NCBI RefSeq assembly: GCF_000179615.1
Contig: NZ_AEDD01000007.1
Coordinates: 241,376 to 305,375, forward strand
Origin: Paenibacillus curdlanolyticus YK9
GTDB lineage: Bacteria; Bacillota; Bacilli; Paenibacillales; Paenibacillaceae
Length of the DNA: 64,000 bases
Direction: 5' to 3'
Below are positions 25,891 to 33,258 of the stretch, piece after piece; position 1 is the first letter of the stretch, and each line of letters begins with the position of its first letter. Under the pieces are notes generated by a model, which was not told the origin of the DNA, did not search any database, and saw only the letters and a list, made by a program, of their open reading frames with translations. Both the position numbers and the translations under genes were made by a program.

Positions 25891-26196
25891 TCAGTTCCTT
25901 TCCTTGCTGAAGATGTGCAGTGCCTTTTTTAGAATCGCCATCTCTTCGCGCAGATCCGCCAACTCGCGATCCTTAGACTTATTCTGTGCCTCCAACTGAC
26001 GAATCTTCTCGGGCAAATTGACCGATTCGTTCTCGAACTGCCTAAACTGATTCATCCACTGATGAACCGTACTTTTAGCGATCCCTAACTCCTCACAAAT
26101 GTCCGCTATCGATTTCGTTTGTTCTTGTACGTATTTTACCGTCTGTTTCTTGAACTCTTCCGTAAACCGTTTGCGATGCTCGCTCACTACAGACAC
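25891..26196 (-). CDS. IS3-family OrfA (DNA-binding part of transposase)
   Basis: A 101-residue protein with the HTH_Tnp_1 pattern: RKRFTEEFKKQTVKYV, then SIADICEELGIAKSTVHQWM, followed by a leucine-rich coiled coil (EKIRQLEAQNKSKDRELADL) that ends in EEMAILKKAL. It binds the ends of the element and alone acts as an inhibitor. Its 3' end carries the slippery A AAA AAG from which ribosomes shift into OrfB. Confidence 0.93.
   Translation of the reverse strand: MSVVSEHRKRFTEEFKKQTVKYVQEQTKSIADICEELGIAKSTVHQWMNQFRQFENESVNLPEKIRQLEAQNKSKDRELADLREEMAILKKALHIFSKERN
25923..25930 (-). other. Programmed -1 ribosomal frameshift site
   Basis: On the minus strand the codons CTA AAA AAG contain the heptamer A AAA AAG. 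After a -1 slip the frame continues as GTAHLQQGKELRFQFIEKY into OrfB without a stop, as is standard in IS3-family elements. Confidence 0.8.
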
Positions 26197-26302
26197 CTCA
26201 CTTTGCTGCGATTATTATCTTGTATCTCTCAGCATCGTGTCCACTTTTTATTCTAGCTTCACCAGAGCCGCTAAACCCTCCAAAAAGTGCCTATAACAAT
26301 CG

Positions 26303-26436
26303 TAACGGACCACACAGCCGTTATTTAGCCACTTAGCCGCCTTATAAAGGCAAAATGGGTCAAATAACGGCCGCTCGGTCCGTTAAAACACAAATATGGC
26401 TGATTTTGATCAAATAAGGGCTGCTCGGTCCGTTAA
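26303..26436. repeat. Three copies of a TAACGG/TCCGTTA intergenic repeat
   Basis: Two direct copies (26361-26386 and 26411-26436, 50 bp apart) read CAAATAACGG or CAAATAAGGG followed by C.GCTCGGTCCGTTAAA. An inverted copy at 26303-26327 reads TAACGGACC...GCCGTTATTT. The inverted and direct copies can fold into a stem. No gene is seen between the IS and the SLH gene, apart from these repeats. A fragment (CTAACGGACACC) also lies at 24964-24974, on the other side of the IS. Confidence 0.7.
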
Positions 26437-26485
26437 AGCTCTCCCAAGTTTATTCTTGCGGGAGCCTCCTCCCTTGCGTTACGGC

Positions 26486-29400
26486 TTACCCCACAATCCC
26501 CTGCACCAGCAGCGCAAGCAGCTTCACCGTCTCCGCGCGCGTCGCCGGCGCTTGCGGCGCAAACACCGTGCCGCCGCCATTCGCTGCCGGGCGGCCCGTT
26601 ACAAGGCCAGCCTGCTGCGCAGCCGACACCGCGGATGCCGCGTAGCCAGCAATGTCGCCTGCATCCGCGAACGATACAGGCTCTCCGCTGCTAGGCAGCT
26701 CATAGCCAATGCTAGCCGCGAAGCGGACAAGCATCGTGACGAGCTGCTCGCGCGTCACGACCGCGTTCGGCTCGAAGTTGCCGCCGCCCGTGCCGCCAAC
26801 AATGCCCAGATCCGATGCCCACGCAACGGCATCTGCATAATACGCGCTTGCGTCAATATCCGCATAACGGGAACTCGAATTCCCTCCCGACTCTACGCCT
26901 GCAATGCGAGCGAGCAGGAGCACGAGATCCGCGCGCTTCATGGGCGCATTCGGCGCGAATTGGGTCGCGCTCACGCCCGTAATGACTTGTCTTGCCGTCA
27001 AATAAGCAATGGCATCCTGCGCGAAGCTGCTGCTCGTATCTTGGAATGACGTCGTCGCGTGACCGACCGTGTAGCCCGCTTGCAATTGGTTCGTTCGGAA
27101 ATAAACCTCTCCGGCACTTGCATCATATCCGCTCTGTACGATCGGCTTCGCAGCTCCGCCGCTGCCCACCGCATAAGGAACGATCGCCTTCGGATTCTCG
27201 CCTTGCGCCGCCTTGTATGGCAGGCGGACTTCCACGCCGCCTTTCAGCTGCTCGACCGGCTGTCCGTCCGCTTGAATAAGGAAGCCGATGACCGATTTCC
27301 CTTGGTTCATCCCCTTGCTTTCCGTTACAATCACCGTTACTGTCAGATCGCCATCGCCCGCTTCCATTACAAGCGCATTCCAAGCCGTGCGATCCAAGCT
27401 GATCGTTCCCAAATTCGTCTCCAGCACGACGGAGGCAAGACCCGCTTTCGCCAGCCGCTCCACGATTTCGTGCGACAGCTTAATCGTGCCGCCGCCCGTC
27501 GTGAACGATGCGCTCAGCTCCAGCCCTTTGGCTCCGCCATCGGTTTGATTCATGATGCTAATGGCTTGATCAACGAGTGACGCTGTCACTACAGCTTCCG
27601 ATCCCCCATTAGCAGGCTGGCCGGATGGCAAGGAGATAACGGCATAAGGTACGCCCTCGCGCTTCTCGGAAGTTACGCTGCCGCCCGCTGCTGCTCCAGC
27701 GCCCACACCCGTGTTGTTCCCGCCATTGCTGCCGTTTCCATTACCGCTATTGCCACTATTACCGCCGTTTCCGCTATTGCCACCACTACCGCCGTTTCCG
27801 CCAGCTGCAGCCGTAACGGTCACTTCACTCGATGCTTGACCATACTGATCAGCGCTAAGCGCCGTAATCGTCGCCGTGCCTGCAGCGATTGGCGTCACTT
27901 TGCCTGCCGCATCCACCGTCGCGACAGCCGGGTTCGAGGATGTCCATGTTACCGTTGAAGCTGCGCCGCTCGCAGGCACGACCGCCGCGTTCAGCTGCCC
28001 TGCAGCTCCGCCAGCCGTCAACACCAGCGCCGCCTGATCGAGCGTCACTTTCGTCACGTCCAGCTGGAAGACAGCGACCGTGCCGCTCACCTCATACGCG
28101 ACCAGCAGCAGTGGCTGTCCGGTCGGGCTGATCGATGCCGGGATGAATTCGATGCCTTCTGGCCCCGTGTCCGTGTTCAAATTATCCTTCGGCGTAAATA
28201 CGCGCGTATTCGTATAGTTGACGAACGTTGCTTGTGCCGGGTTGGTTACGTCGTACGTCATAATGCCGCCAATACGCTCCAACCCAATGAACGCAAGCGT
28301 TCGCGAGCCCACTTGGCCGACCTTCACATCCTCCGGCTCCGGACCCTTCTTCACGCTGCGGTCATCCATCGTCGTCTTCGCATGGCTCGCATTAAAGTAG
28401 CTAGGCAGCCGCTCCGCGGTAATCCGCTCGAAATCATTGCCACTGTCGAACACCTGCGACATCGTATCCGCGTGCCAGATCGAGAACGAGCGCCCGCCAT
28501 ATAAGTAGATGCCGTCATGGCCCATGTCGCCCATCACTTCTAATCCGTCATAAGCCACCTTGCCATTCAAAAACTGCGCAGCCGCCGAACCGGAATTCAG
28601 GCTGCCCTTCATCGTCCCGAGCTTGCTCACATTCGTGCGTCCCGGCCATTCCGTCGCATCGCCCTCGTTTGCGCTAAGCAAATAAGTGGATCCGCCAACC
28701 GTATAGGAGGCAATGCCATCTGGCATATACATGCCATAGAACGGCACGTTCTCCAGCTTGATGCTGCCGTCCTTCACGACGTCCAACGCATTGCGCGGGT
28801 CGTTCAAATCCTTCAGCCCTAAGCCGTTAACCGACGTAAACTGCTTGGCCGTCAAATCCAGCGTCGCTATCGCATTGTTCTCTTGCAGCGAAATATAGGC
28901 TTTCTTCGCATCGCCAGACAGCGTGATATATTCCGGCTCCAGATCGTACAGCGCAACCGCTTTCGTTCCGCTGCCGCCGATCATCCCCGTCACTGGGTCA
29001 GCTGCTCCGCGAATATGCACCGCATCATCGATGATCGATGGGTTATCGAATTCGGCGTTCACGGCAGCACCTGTCTGCGTGTCCAAAATCGTGACGCTGC
29101 CCTTCGGGTCCACGCCCGCCACACGCGGCTCGCCCTCGTTCGCCGTCATGACGTAATGCCCGTCCGGCGTCGATTTGATCATATCGGGCTGCACACCCGC
29201 TTCATAAGACGCTACGAGATTGCCGTCATAATCCAGCGCAAGAATACGCCCGTTCTTCGCGGCATCCTTCTCTTGAACAGACACATAAATTCGCTTGTTC
29301 GTCGTATTAATATCGACGCTCGTCAGGTCGCCATAGACGAAGCCGCCCGTTTCCGCGAGCGTCTTCACCGCTACAGTCGCATCCTTCGTCAGCGTCTGGT

Positions 29401-30658
29401 TCGCCGAAAGGCTTACAATATCCAGGCTCGGCGGGTTCGAGGAGCCGTTCACAAGATAAAACTTGCCGTTGTCCTTGTTGTATTTCACGATCTCGGCAAC
29501 TCCGCCGTCCGCATTCGTGACGCCGACCGAATATTGCCCGATTTTAGTCACGCTCAGTTGATTCGGGAACCCGGCAGGGTTCACATTCAGCGCCAGCGTA
29601 CTTGTCGTCACTTGCGGAGAATAGGCCGCATCTGTAACCGATAGCGTGACTTGCGCCGTTCCTGCCGCCAGCGGCGTTCCCGAGATCACGCCTGTACCCG
29701 CGTCAATGCCAAGCCCCTGCGGCAGCCCTGTTGCCGAGAATGCATAAGGCTTCGTCCCGCCAGTGGCCCCGACCGTTGCCGAGTATGGCGTACCCACCGT
29801 AGCTGCCGCTAATGCCTGCGTCGTCACACTGAGCGGATTGACAGCTACGCCCCACGCGCCGGACGCGCTGCTGCGCGGACCTTTTTCCGCTATAACCACT
29901 GCATCCGCTGCACTGTAATCAACCTGCTGGAAATCCGATTTGTTGTTGTCCGTATCGGCGCGGTCGATGCGGCGGATGGCATTTTTCTTGGATGTGCCCT
30001 CGACTGAGCCGCTCGGATACGCCGTTTCATAACCATCGATCGTGCTGCCAGCATCGTTGCTGCCCGTTCCGACCATATCGACATAGCCGGAAACCTTCGC
30101 GCCCGCACCATCGGTATCGAACGGATTAACAGCGGCTAGAGCAGCCGTATCGCTGACCAGCGCCACTTTCATCCCTTTGTTATTGATATAGCGATCCCAG
30201 GTCTGGTCCCCGCGTCCGGTCAAATCAAGCTTCGCGTTTGCCGCCGCTGTTCCTGTTTCCTTGCCTGTGATCAAATAGCTGGAATGGGCTTTAATCGTCC
30301 CTGTCAGCGCCAGCGTCTCCCAGCCATTCGTCGGCCCCGTCGTTGCATTCGTGCCGCGGTCCGCATATTGCAGCGACCACCCCGCCAAGTTAACATCCGC
30401 GTTCGTAGAATTGTACAGCTCTATGAAACCATGGGTCGAATACGCATCGGTTGCTGCTTTCAAGCCAGCCCCGTACACCTGATTTATGATAATGTGAGGC
30501 ACCGTGCGATCATACGTGCCGTTCGCCTGGTAGGGCGTTCCCGCCAATACGCCTGCTGCAGCGAACGTCTGCGCGCCGCCGAGCGACGGTACCGTTTGGA
30601 GCAATGCCGTCGTCAGCGCGAGCGACATGGCGATTTTTTGCTTCGACATCTTAAGCAT
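26486..30658 (-). CDS. SLH-anchored choice-of-anchor-I protein with lamin-tail domain
   Basis: A 1390-residue surface protein. The ATG at 30658 has GGGAGGG at 9 bases. Signal peptide about 1-35; lamin-tail (LTD) domain about 50-190 (IIINQVYGAG, FIELYN, GWSLQY); a putative Ig domain about 275-360 (GTGVISGTPLAAGTAQVTLSV); a beta-propeller-like 'choice-of-anchor I' region about 365-880 (LLSANEGDATEW, MGHDGIYLYGGRSFSIW, GPEPEDVKVGQV); a bacterial Ig-like group 2 domain about 885-960 (VTWTSSNPAVATVDAAGKVT); a Gly/Asn linker; an uncharacterised stretch; and three SLH domains from about 1200. It should sit on the wall. Family members are often called alkaline-phosphatase-like or mesenchyme-type surface proteins, but the catalytic role is unproven. 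No adjacent operon partner. Confidence 0.88.
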   Translation of the reverse strand: MLKMSKQKIAMSLALTTALLQTVPSLGGAQTFAAAGVLAGTPYQANGTYDRTVPHIIINQVYGAGLKAATDAYSTHGFIELYNSTNADVNLAGWSLQYADRGTNATTGPTNGWETLALTGTIKAHSSYLITGKETGTAAANAKLDLTGRGDQTWDRYINNKGMKVALVSDTAALAAVNPFDTDGAGAKVSGYVDMVGTGSNDAGSTIDGYETAYPSGSVEGTSKKNAIRRIDRADTDNNKSDFQQVDYSAADAVVIAEKGPRSSASGAWGVAVNPLSVTTQALAAATVGTPYSATVGATGGTKPYAFSATGLPQGLGIDAGTGVISGTPLAAGTAQVTLSVTDAAYSPQVTTSTLALNVNPAGFPNQLSVTKIGQYSVGVTNADGGVAEIVKYNKDNGKFYLVNGSSNPPSLDIVSLSANQTLTKDATVAVKTLAETGGFVYGDLTSVDINTTNKRIYVSVQEKDAAKNGRILALDYDGNLVASYEAGVQPDMIKSTPDGHYVMTANEGEPRVAGVDPKGSVTILDTQTGAAVNAEFDNPSIIDDAVHIRGAADPVTGMIGGSGTKAVALYDLEPEYITLSGDAKKAYISLQENNAIATLDLTAKQFTSVNGLGLKDLNDPRNALDVVKDGSIKLENVPFYGMYMPDGIASYTVGGSTYLLSANEGDATEWPGRTNVSKLGTMKGSLNSGSAAAQFLNGKVAYDGLEVMGDMGHDGIYLYGGRSFSIWHADTMSQVFDSGNDFERITAERLPSYFNASHAKTTMDDRSVKKGPEPEDVKVGQVGSRTLAFIGLERIGGIMTYDVTNPAQATFVNYTNTRVFTPKDNLNTDTGPEGIEFIPASISPTGQPLLLVAYEVSGTVAVFQLDVTKVTLDQAALVLTAGGAAGQLNAAVVPASGAASTVTWTSSNPAVATVDAAGKVTPIAAGTATITALSADQYGQASSEVTVTAAAGGNGGSGGNSGNGGNSGNSGNGNGSNGGNNTGVGAGAAAGGSVTSEKREGVPYAVISLPSGQPANGGSEAVVTASLVDQAISIMNQTDGGAKGLELSASFTTGGGTIKLSHEIVERLAKAGLASVVLETNLGTISLDRTAWNALVMEAGDGDLTVTVIVTESKGMNQGKSVIGFLIQADGQPVEQLKGGVEVRLPYKAAQGENPKAIVPYAVGSGGAAKPIVQSGYDASAGEVYFRTNQLQAGYTVGHATTSFQDTSSSFAQDAIAYLTARQVITGVSATQFAPNAPMKRADLVLLLARIAGVESGGNSSSRYADIDASAYYADAVAWASDLGIVGGTGGGNFEPNAVVTREQLVTMLVRFAASIGYELPSSGEPVSFADAGDIAGYAASAVSAAQQAGLVTGRPAANGGGTVFAPQAPATRAETVKLLALLVQGIVG

Positions 30659-30749
30659 GAGTGATTACCCTCCCGTTGTGGTCAGTCCATACACTGTTCC
30701 TTATCCGGTGCAAGGATAACACCCTCATGTAAACGGGACATGTTCATCT

Positions 30750-30780
30750 CTTAAAGATTATGTAAAACAATTTGCGTAAA
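30750..30780 (-). promoter_or_regulatory. Possible PhoP box group
   Basis: On the minus strand three TTTACA-like hexamers occur: TTTACG (30780-30775), TTTACA (30766-30761) and TTTAAG (30755-30750), with starts 14 and 11 bases apart. PhoP of Bacillus binds TT(A/C/T)ACA repeats about 11 bases apart. The position, about 95 bases before the SLH gene, fits. Only moderate matches. Confidence 0.3.
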
Positions 30781-30835
30781 CTACGTCGATTTCGTTTATA
30801 ATGAACGTTAACCATTAGATTATGGAGGGTCAAAG

Positions 30836-31024
30836 ATGATACAAGTCAAAGAGTTCGTGGATACCGACACGGTGTACGCGGAGAAAACAGCGAATGAATT
30901 TCTTGCAGGGCTAGATGAAGATCAATTCGTCAGCATCTGTTACGGCTCGATTATGAAACCGACGCGCGGAGGCTCGTCCACCCAGCGGAGCACGATTCTG
31001 CTCGTGTATAAAACGAAGAATTAG
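30836..31024 (+). CDS. cse60: Small Cse60-family sporulation protein
   Basis: A 62-residue protein starting MIQVKEFVDTDT, with the Cse60 pattern of an N-terminal strand, an acidic helix (ANEFLAGLDEDQ) and a central ISICYG-like strand, ending in a strand ILLVYKTKN. Cse60 of Bacillus subtilis (60 residues) is expressed in the mother cell under sigma-E; its molecular role is unknown. GGAGGG precedes the ATG. A TATAAT at 30797-30802 may be part of its promoter. A single-gene unit with a strong terminator just after it. Confidence 0.75.
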   Translation: MIQVKEFVDTDTVYAEKTANEFLAGLDEDQFVSICYGSIMKPTRGGSSTQRSTILLVYKTKN

Positions 31025-31042
31025 CCGATTTTCAGACAAAAC

Positions 31043-31072
31043 AAAAAGCCGACCTCACGCGGTCGGCTTTTT
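31043..31072. terminator. Bidirectional terminator after cse60
   Basis: AAAAAGCCGACC pairs with GGTCGGCTTTTT around a short loop. T-runs follow on both strands, so it can end cse60 and the convergent ydjO transcript. Confidence 0.92.
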
Positions 31073-31153
31073 CATGGCTAACTAAGGCCATGCGTTCAAG
31101 CAAAAGGTTGATCAGCCCAAGATCCCCATGCTCAGGCCTTCAAAAGGGCAGGG

Positions 31154-31363
31154 TTACATTTTCTCGAAACGTTTGCTCGTGTTCACGAGAACTGGAAGAC
31201 TCTTCGTTCCGTTAACCATAGGAGACGAGCACTGCGAGCACGTTGGTACGGCCTCGAATGCAAAGTTATCTCTCATCCATCCGTTGCAGTCATCGTTCGT
31301 GCAAAGCCAGACTGCTGTTTCTTCCTCTGGAATTTCCTCAACAGGTTTTTTTCTCGAGTACAT
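31154..31363 (-). CDS. ydjO: Cold-inducible YdjO-family zinc-ribbon protein
   Basis: A 69-residue protein, the same length as Bacillus subtilis YdjO. Two Cys pairs (CTNDDC near 21-26 and CSQC near 42-45) form a probable zinc ribbon, with WLCTNDDCNGWMRDNFAF and CSSPM as family marks. YdjO is cold-induced; its molecular role is unknown. AGGAGAAAGGGG precedes the ATG. It follows the cold-shock gene on the same strand with that gene's terminator between them, a pairing that fits a joint cold response. Confidence 0.88.
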   Translation of the reverse strand: MYSRKKPVEEIPEEETAVWLCTNDDCNGWMRDNFAFEAVPTCSQCSSPMVNGTKSLPVLVNTSKRFEKM

Positions 31364-31396
31364 GGAACGAGCCCCTTTCTCCTAAGTTTACAGAGA

Positions 31397-31430
31397 GAAA
31401 AACTGCCCTTAACTTGCGTCAAGGGCAGTT
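31397..31430 (-). terminator. Terminator of the csp gene
   Basis: AACTGCCCTT pairs perfectly with AAGGGCAGTT around a 10-base loop and is followed by TTTTTC on the minus strand, 10 bases after the csp stop. Confidence 0.92.
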
Positions 31431-31439
31431 CCGACTAGC

Positions 31440-31640
31440 TTACAGCTTTACAACGTTCTCAGCTTGTGGTCCACGGTTGCCTTGTACCACGTTGAACTCA
31501 ACGCGTTGGCCTTCGTCCAACGTTTTGAATCCTTCGCCTTGAATCGCGCTGAAGTGAACGAATACGTCGCTGCCGCCTTCAACTTCGATGAAACCGAAAC
31601 CTTTTTCTGCGTTGAACCATTTTACTGTACCTTGTTGCAT
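31440..31640 (-). CDS. Cold-shock protein, CspA/CspB family
   Basis: A 66-residue single-stranded nucleic acid chaperone. RNP1 (KGFGFIEV) and RNP2 (VFVHFSAI) motifs are complete, in the order [30 protein letters not shown], ending [10 protein letters not shown]. The start at 31640 has TTGGAGG with good spacing. A probable promoter at 31781-31809 would give a leader of about 134 bases, in line with the long leaders of csp genes, and this leader contains an unusually perfect hairpin. B. subtilis has several such paralogues, so a specific csp letter is not given. Confidence 0.97.
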   Translation of the reverse strand: MQQGTVKWFNAEKGFGFIEVEGGSDVFVHFSAIQGEGFKTLDEGQRVEFNVVQGNRGPQAENVVKL

Positions 31641-31705
31641 GGATCTTACCTCCAACAAAATTAATTTCACATGATCTTCATTACTCAAAACGAAATAAAA
31701 AATCA

Positions 31706-31754
31706 CATGATGGAAAGGGTTACATTGCACGAAATGATAACCCTTTCCATCATG
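31706..31754 (-). terminator. Perfect 17-bp hairpin with T-tract in the csp leader
   Basis: CATGATGGAAAGGGTTA (31754 to 31738 on the minus strand reads the same) pairs without mismatch with TAACCCTTTCCATCATG (31722-31706), loop 15 bases, followed by TGATTTTTTATTT. It looks like an intrinsic terminator. It lies after the MFS stop but also downstream of the probable csp promoter, so it may terminate MFS read-through, attenuate csp, or both. Confidence 0.8.
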
Positions 31755-31780
31755 CGAGTGAGTTCCCGAATTGTATGCTT

Positions 31781-31809
31781 ATAATAGCACAGTTTGTTCC
31801 AGAACGCAA
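31781..31809 (-). promoter_or_regulatory. Probable csp promoter
   Basis: On the minus strand TTGCGT (31809-31804) and TATTAT (31786-31781) are 17 bases apart, a good sigma-A match. Transcription from near 31774 would give a leader of about 134 bases that includes the 17-bp hairpin. Confidence 0.6.
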
Positions 31810-31822
31810 ATAACAACCGCTC

Positions 31823-33028
31823 TTACTTGTCAATACCTAATTGCTGCCGTCGGCCAACCCTCGGCATGATCATGAGCAAAGCGCCCGCCAAGAACAGGAC
31901 ACCGCTAATTTCGTATACGGACAGCAGCGAGAGGGCATGCATAAGCGGTCCGCCAACCGACATGCCAATGACCATCATACCCATAAACATCGGGGTCAGA
32001 ACACCGCCCACTCGTCCAATATACGCACCTTCCGTATTTTTTAGAATCAATGTTTGAATGCCAATGTGGATGCACGGATAAAAAATGCCTGTCACGACCT
32101 GCAGCCCGATCGTAAGCGGCAAGCTCGTCGATGCGCCAATCGCCACCGTTCCGAATGCACTGACGAACAAACCCGAAGCGAGCAGCAGCTGCGGCGGTAT
32201 TTTTTTGGCCATTGCCATGACCAATCCCCCGCCGATGAACATCGCAGCCCCGTTGACCATCAGCAGCCATTGCAAAAAGTCCGCATCCTTGCCCAGATTA
32301 TCGATGGTAACGAACAGCGCAAGCGGCTGGATTAACCCTGCGGCCAAACCGGAAACCGTAAACGTGACCCCGAGCGTTCGAAGCAGCCGATTCCTGCTTA
32401 CATACTGGAAGCCCTCCTTCAACTGCTGGCGCAGATCGCCTTTAGGCGCATCCCCGTGCTCCGGTACAGGATCAGCAGGCAGCGCGAGCAGCAATACCGC
32501 CGAACCCAGCATCAGCACGCCCATTACTCCGATTGAGACCTCAATGCCGAACTGCCCATAGACGAAGGCGCCGATGATTGGCCCCACGACCATAAAGACA
32601 GCCATCAGCGTCTGAAACATCGCCATGACGCCTTGCAGCTGATCCTCCGGAATATGGCGTTTGAACAGCTTCATCGCAGATGGCTGCGAGAATTGCGATA
32701 ACATCGCGGATACGAAAGTGGCGGCGAACAGCGCTTGCCAAGAGCCCATGGCAACAACCGCTAATACGATGCCGGCCGACACAGCCGACAGTATGTCACT
32801 CCCTACCATCGTCCGCCTTGGACGCCACCGGTCCGCGAATGCTCCCCCAATGAATGCAAACAAAAAGATTGGCGCGAATTCCGCGATCGAAATAAGCGAT
32901 ACATAGGTTGGATTGTTGTTCGTCTGCTCCGTTACATACAGCAAGATTGCAAAGTTACGCACCCAGACGCCGAGCTGCTGAAGCACGCGCGACATCATAA
33001 CGGTCCGAACGATCGGATTACGAAACAT
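31823..33028 (-). CDS. MFS efflux transporter (DHA3-like)
   Basis: A 401-residue major facilitator protein with about 12 hydrophobic segments. The ATG at 33028 follows AAAGGAG. Motif A-like loop GGAFADRWRPRRTMVGSD lies at about 62-79. The layout with FRNPIVRTVMMSRVLQQLG at the N-terminus and a central loop (residues about 190-215, PVPEHGDAPKG) resembles MFS_3/EntS-like and macrolide-type exporters. The substrate is unknown. Transcribed alone; a 7-bp palindrome near its promoter suggests local repression. The following hairpin in the csp leader may be its terminator. Confidence 0.88.
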   Translation of the reverse strand: MFRNPIVRTVMMSRVLQQLGVWVRNFAILLYVTEQTNNNPTYVSLISIAEFAPIFLFAFIGGAFADRWRPRRTMVGSDILSAVSAGIVLAVVAMGSWQALFAATFVSAMLSQFSQPSAMKLFKRHIPEDQLQGVMAMFQTLMAVFMVVGPIIGAFVYGQFGIEVSIGVMGVLMLGSAVLLLALPADPVPEHGDAPKGDLRQQLKEGFQYVSRNRLLRTLGVTFTVSGLAAGLIQPLALFVTIDNLGKDADFLQWLLMVNGAAMFIGGGLVMAMAKKIPPQLLLASGLFVSAFGTVAIGASTSLPLTIGLQVVTGIFYPCIHIGIQTLILKNTEGAYIGRVGGVLTPMFMGMMVIGMSVGGPLMHALSLLSVYEISGVLFLAGALLMIMPRVGRRQQLGIDK

Positions 33029-33115
33029 GAATGATCTCTCCTTTTCCCAAAAATGATGGCGTTGAACCACCTCCAAATAATAATAGACGTACAATCAATT
33101 TGTCTAGTTATTTTT

Positions 33116-33132
33116 AAACTTAAAATAAGTTT
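33116..33132 (-). promoter_or_regulatory. Palindromic operator candidate upstream of the MFS gene
   Basis: AAACTTA and TAAGTTT form a perfect inverted repeat with an AAA centre, 88 bases upstream of the MFS start and just upstream of a weak promoter-like TAGACA...TTATTA. MarR- or TetR-type repressors bind such sites. No such regulator gene lies nearby. Confidence 0.4.
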
Positions 33133-33185
33133 GTTTGGTTTTTAGGCAAGAGACCTTGTTCAATCGATGAGCTCCGGGATAGACA

Positions 33186-33221
33186 AAAAGCCTTCACGCC
33201 CCTATCGGTCGTGAAGGCTTC
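33186..33221 (-). terminator. Terminator of the GHL10 gene
   Basis: AAGCCTTCACG pairs with CGTGAAGGCTT and is followed by TTTTG on the minus strand, about 40 bases after the stop codon. Confidence 0.88.
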
Positions 33222-33258
33222 GTCGCCCCTGCTTGCCATGCACTCTCCCCTCCTGAAG

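Larger units (their letters stand above)
24991..26247 (-). mobile_element. IS3-family insertion sequence, about 1.25 kb
   Basis: Two overlapping transposase frames with a programmed frameshift signal lie between imperfect inverted ends: AAAGTAGACACC at 24991 and, on the other strand, AAAGTGGACACG near 26246. Matching outside AAAGT.GACAC falls off quickly, so the exact ends are uncertain, and no clear target duplication was found. Both transposase frames look intact. The element separates a copper-amine-oxidase-N gene from an intergenic repeat cluster. Confidence 0.85.

Noticed and set aside
24985..26255. Target-site duplication of the IS element
   Set aside because: The bases flanking the AAAGT.GACAC ends are AAG-type on the left and TTT/ATT-type on the right, so no direct repeat could be confirmed and the ends are given as approximate.
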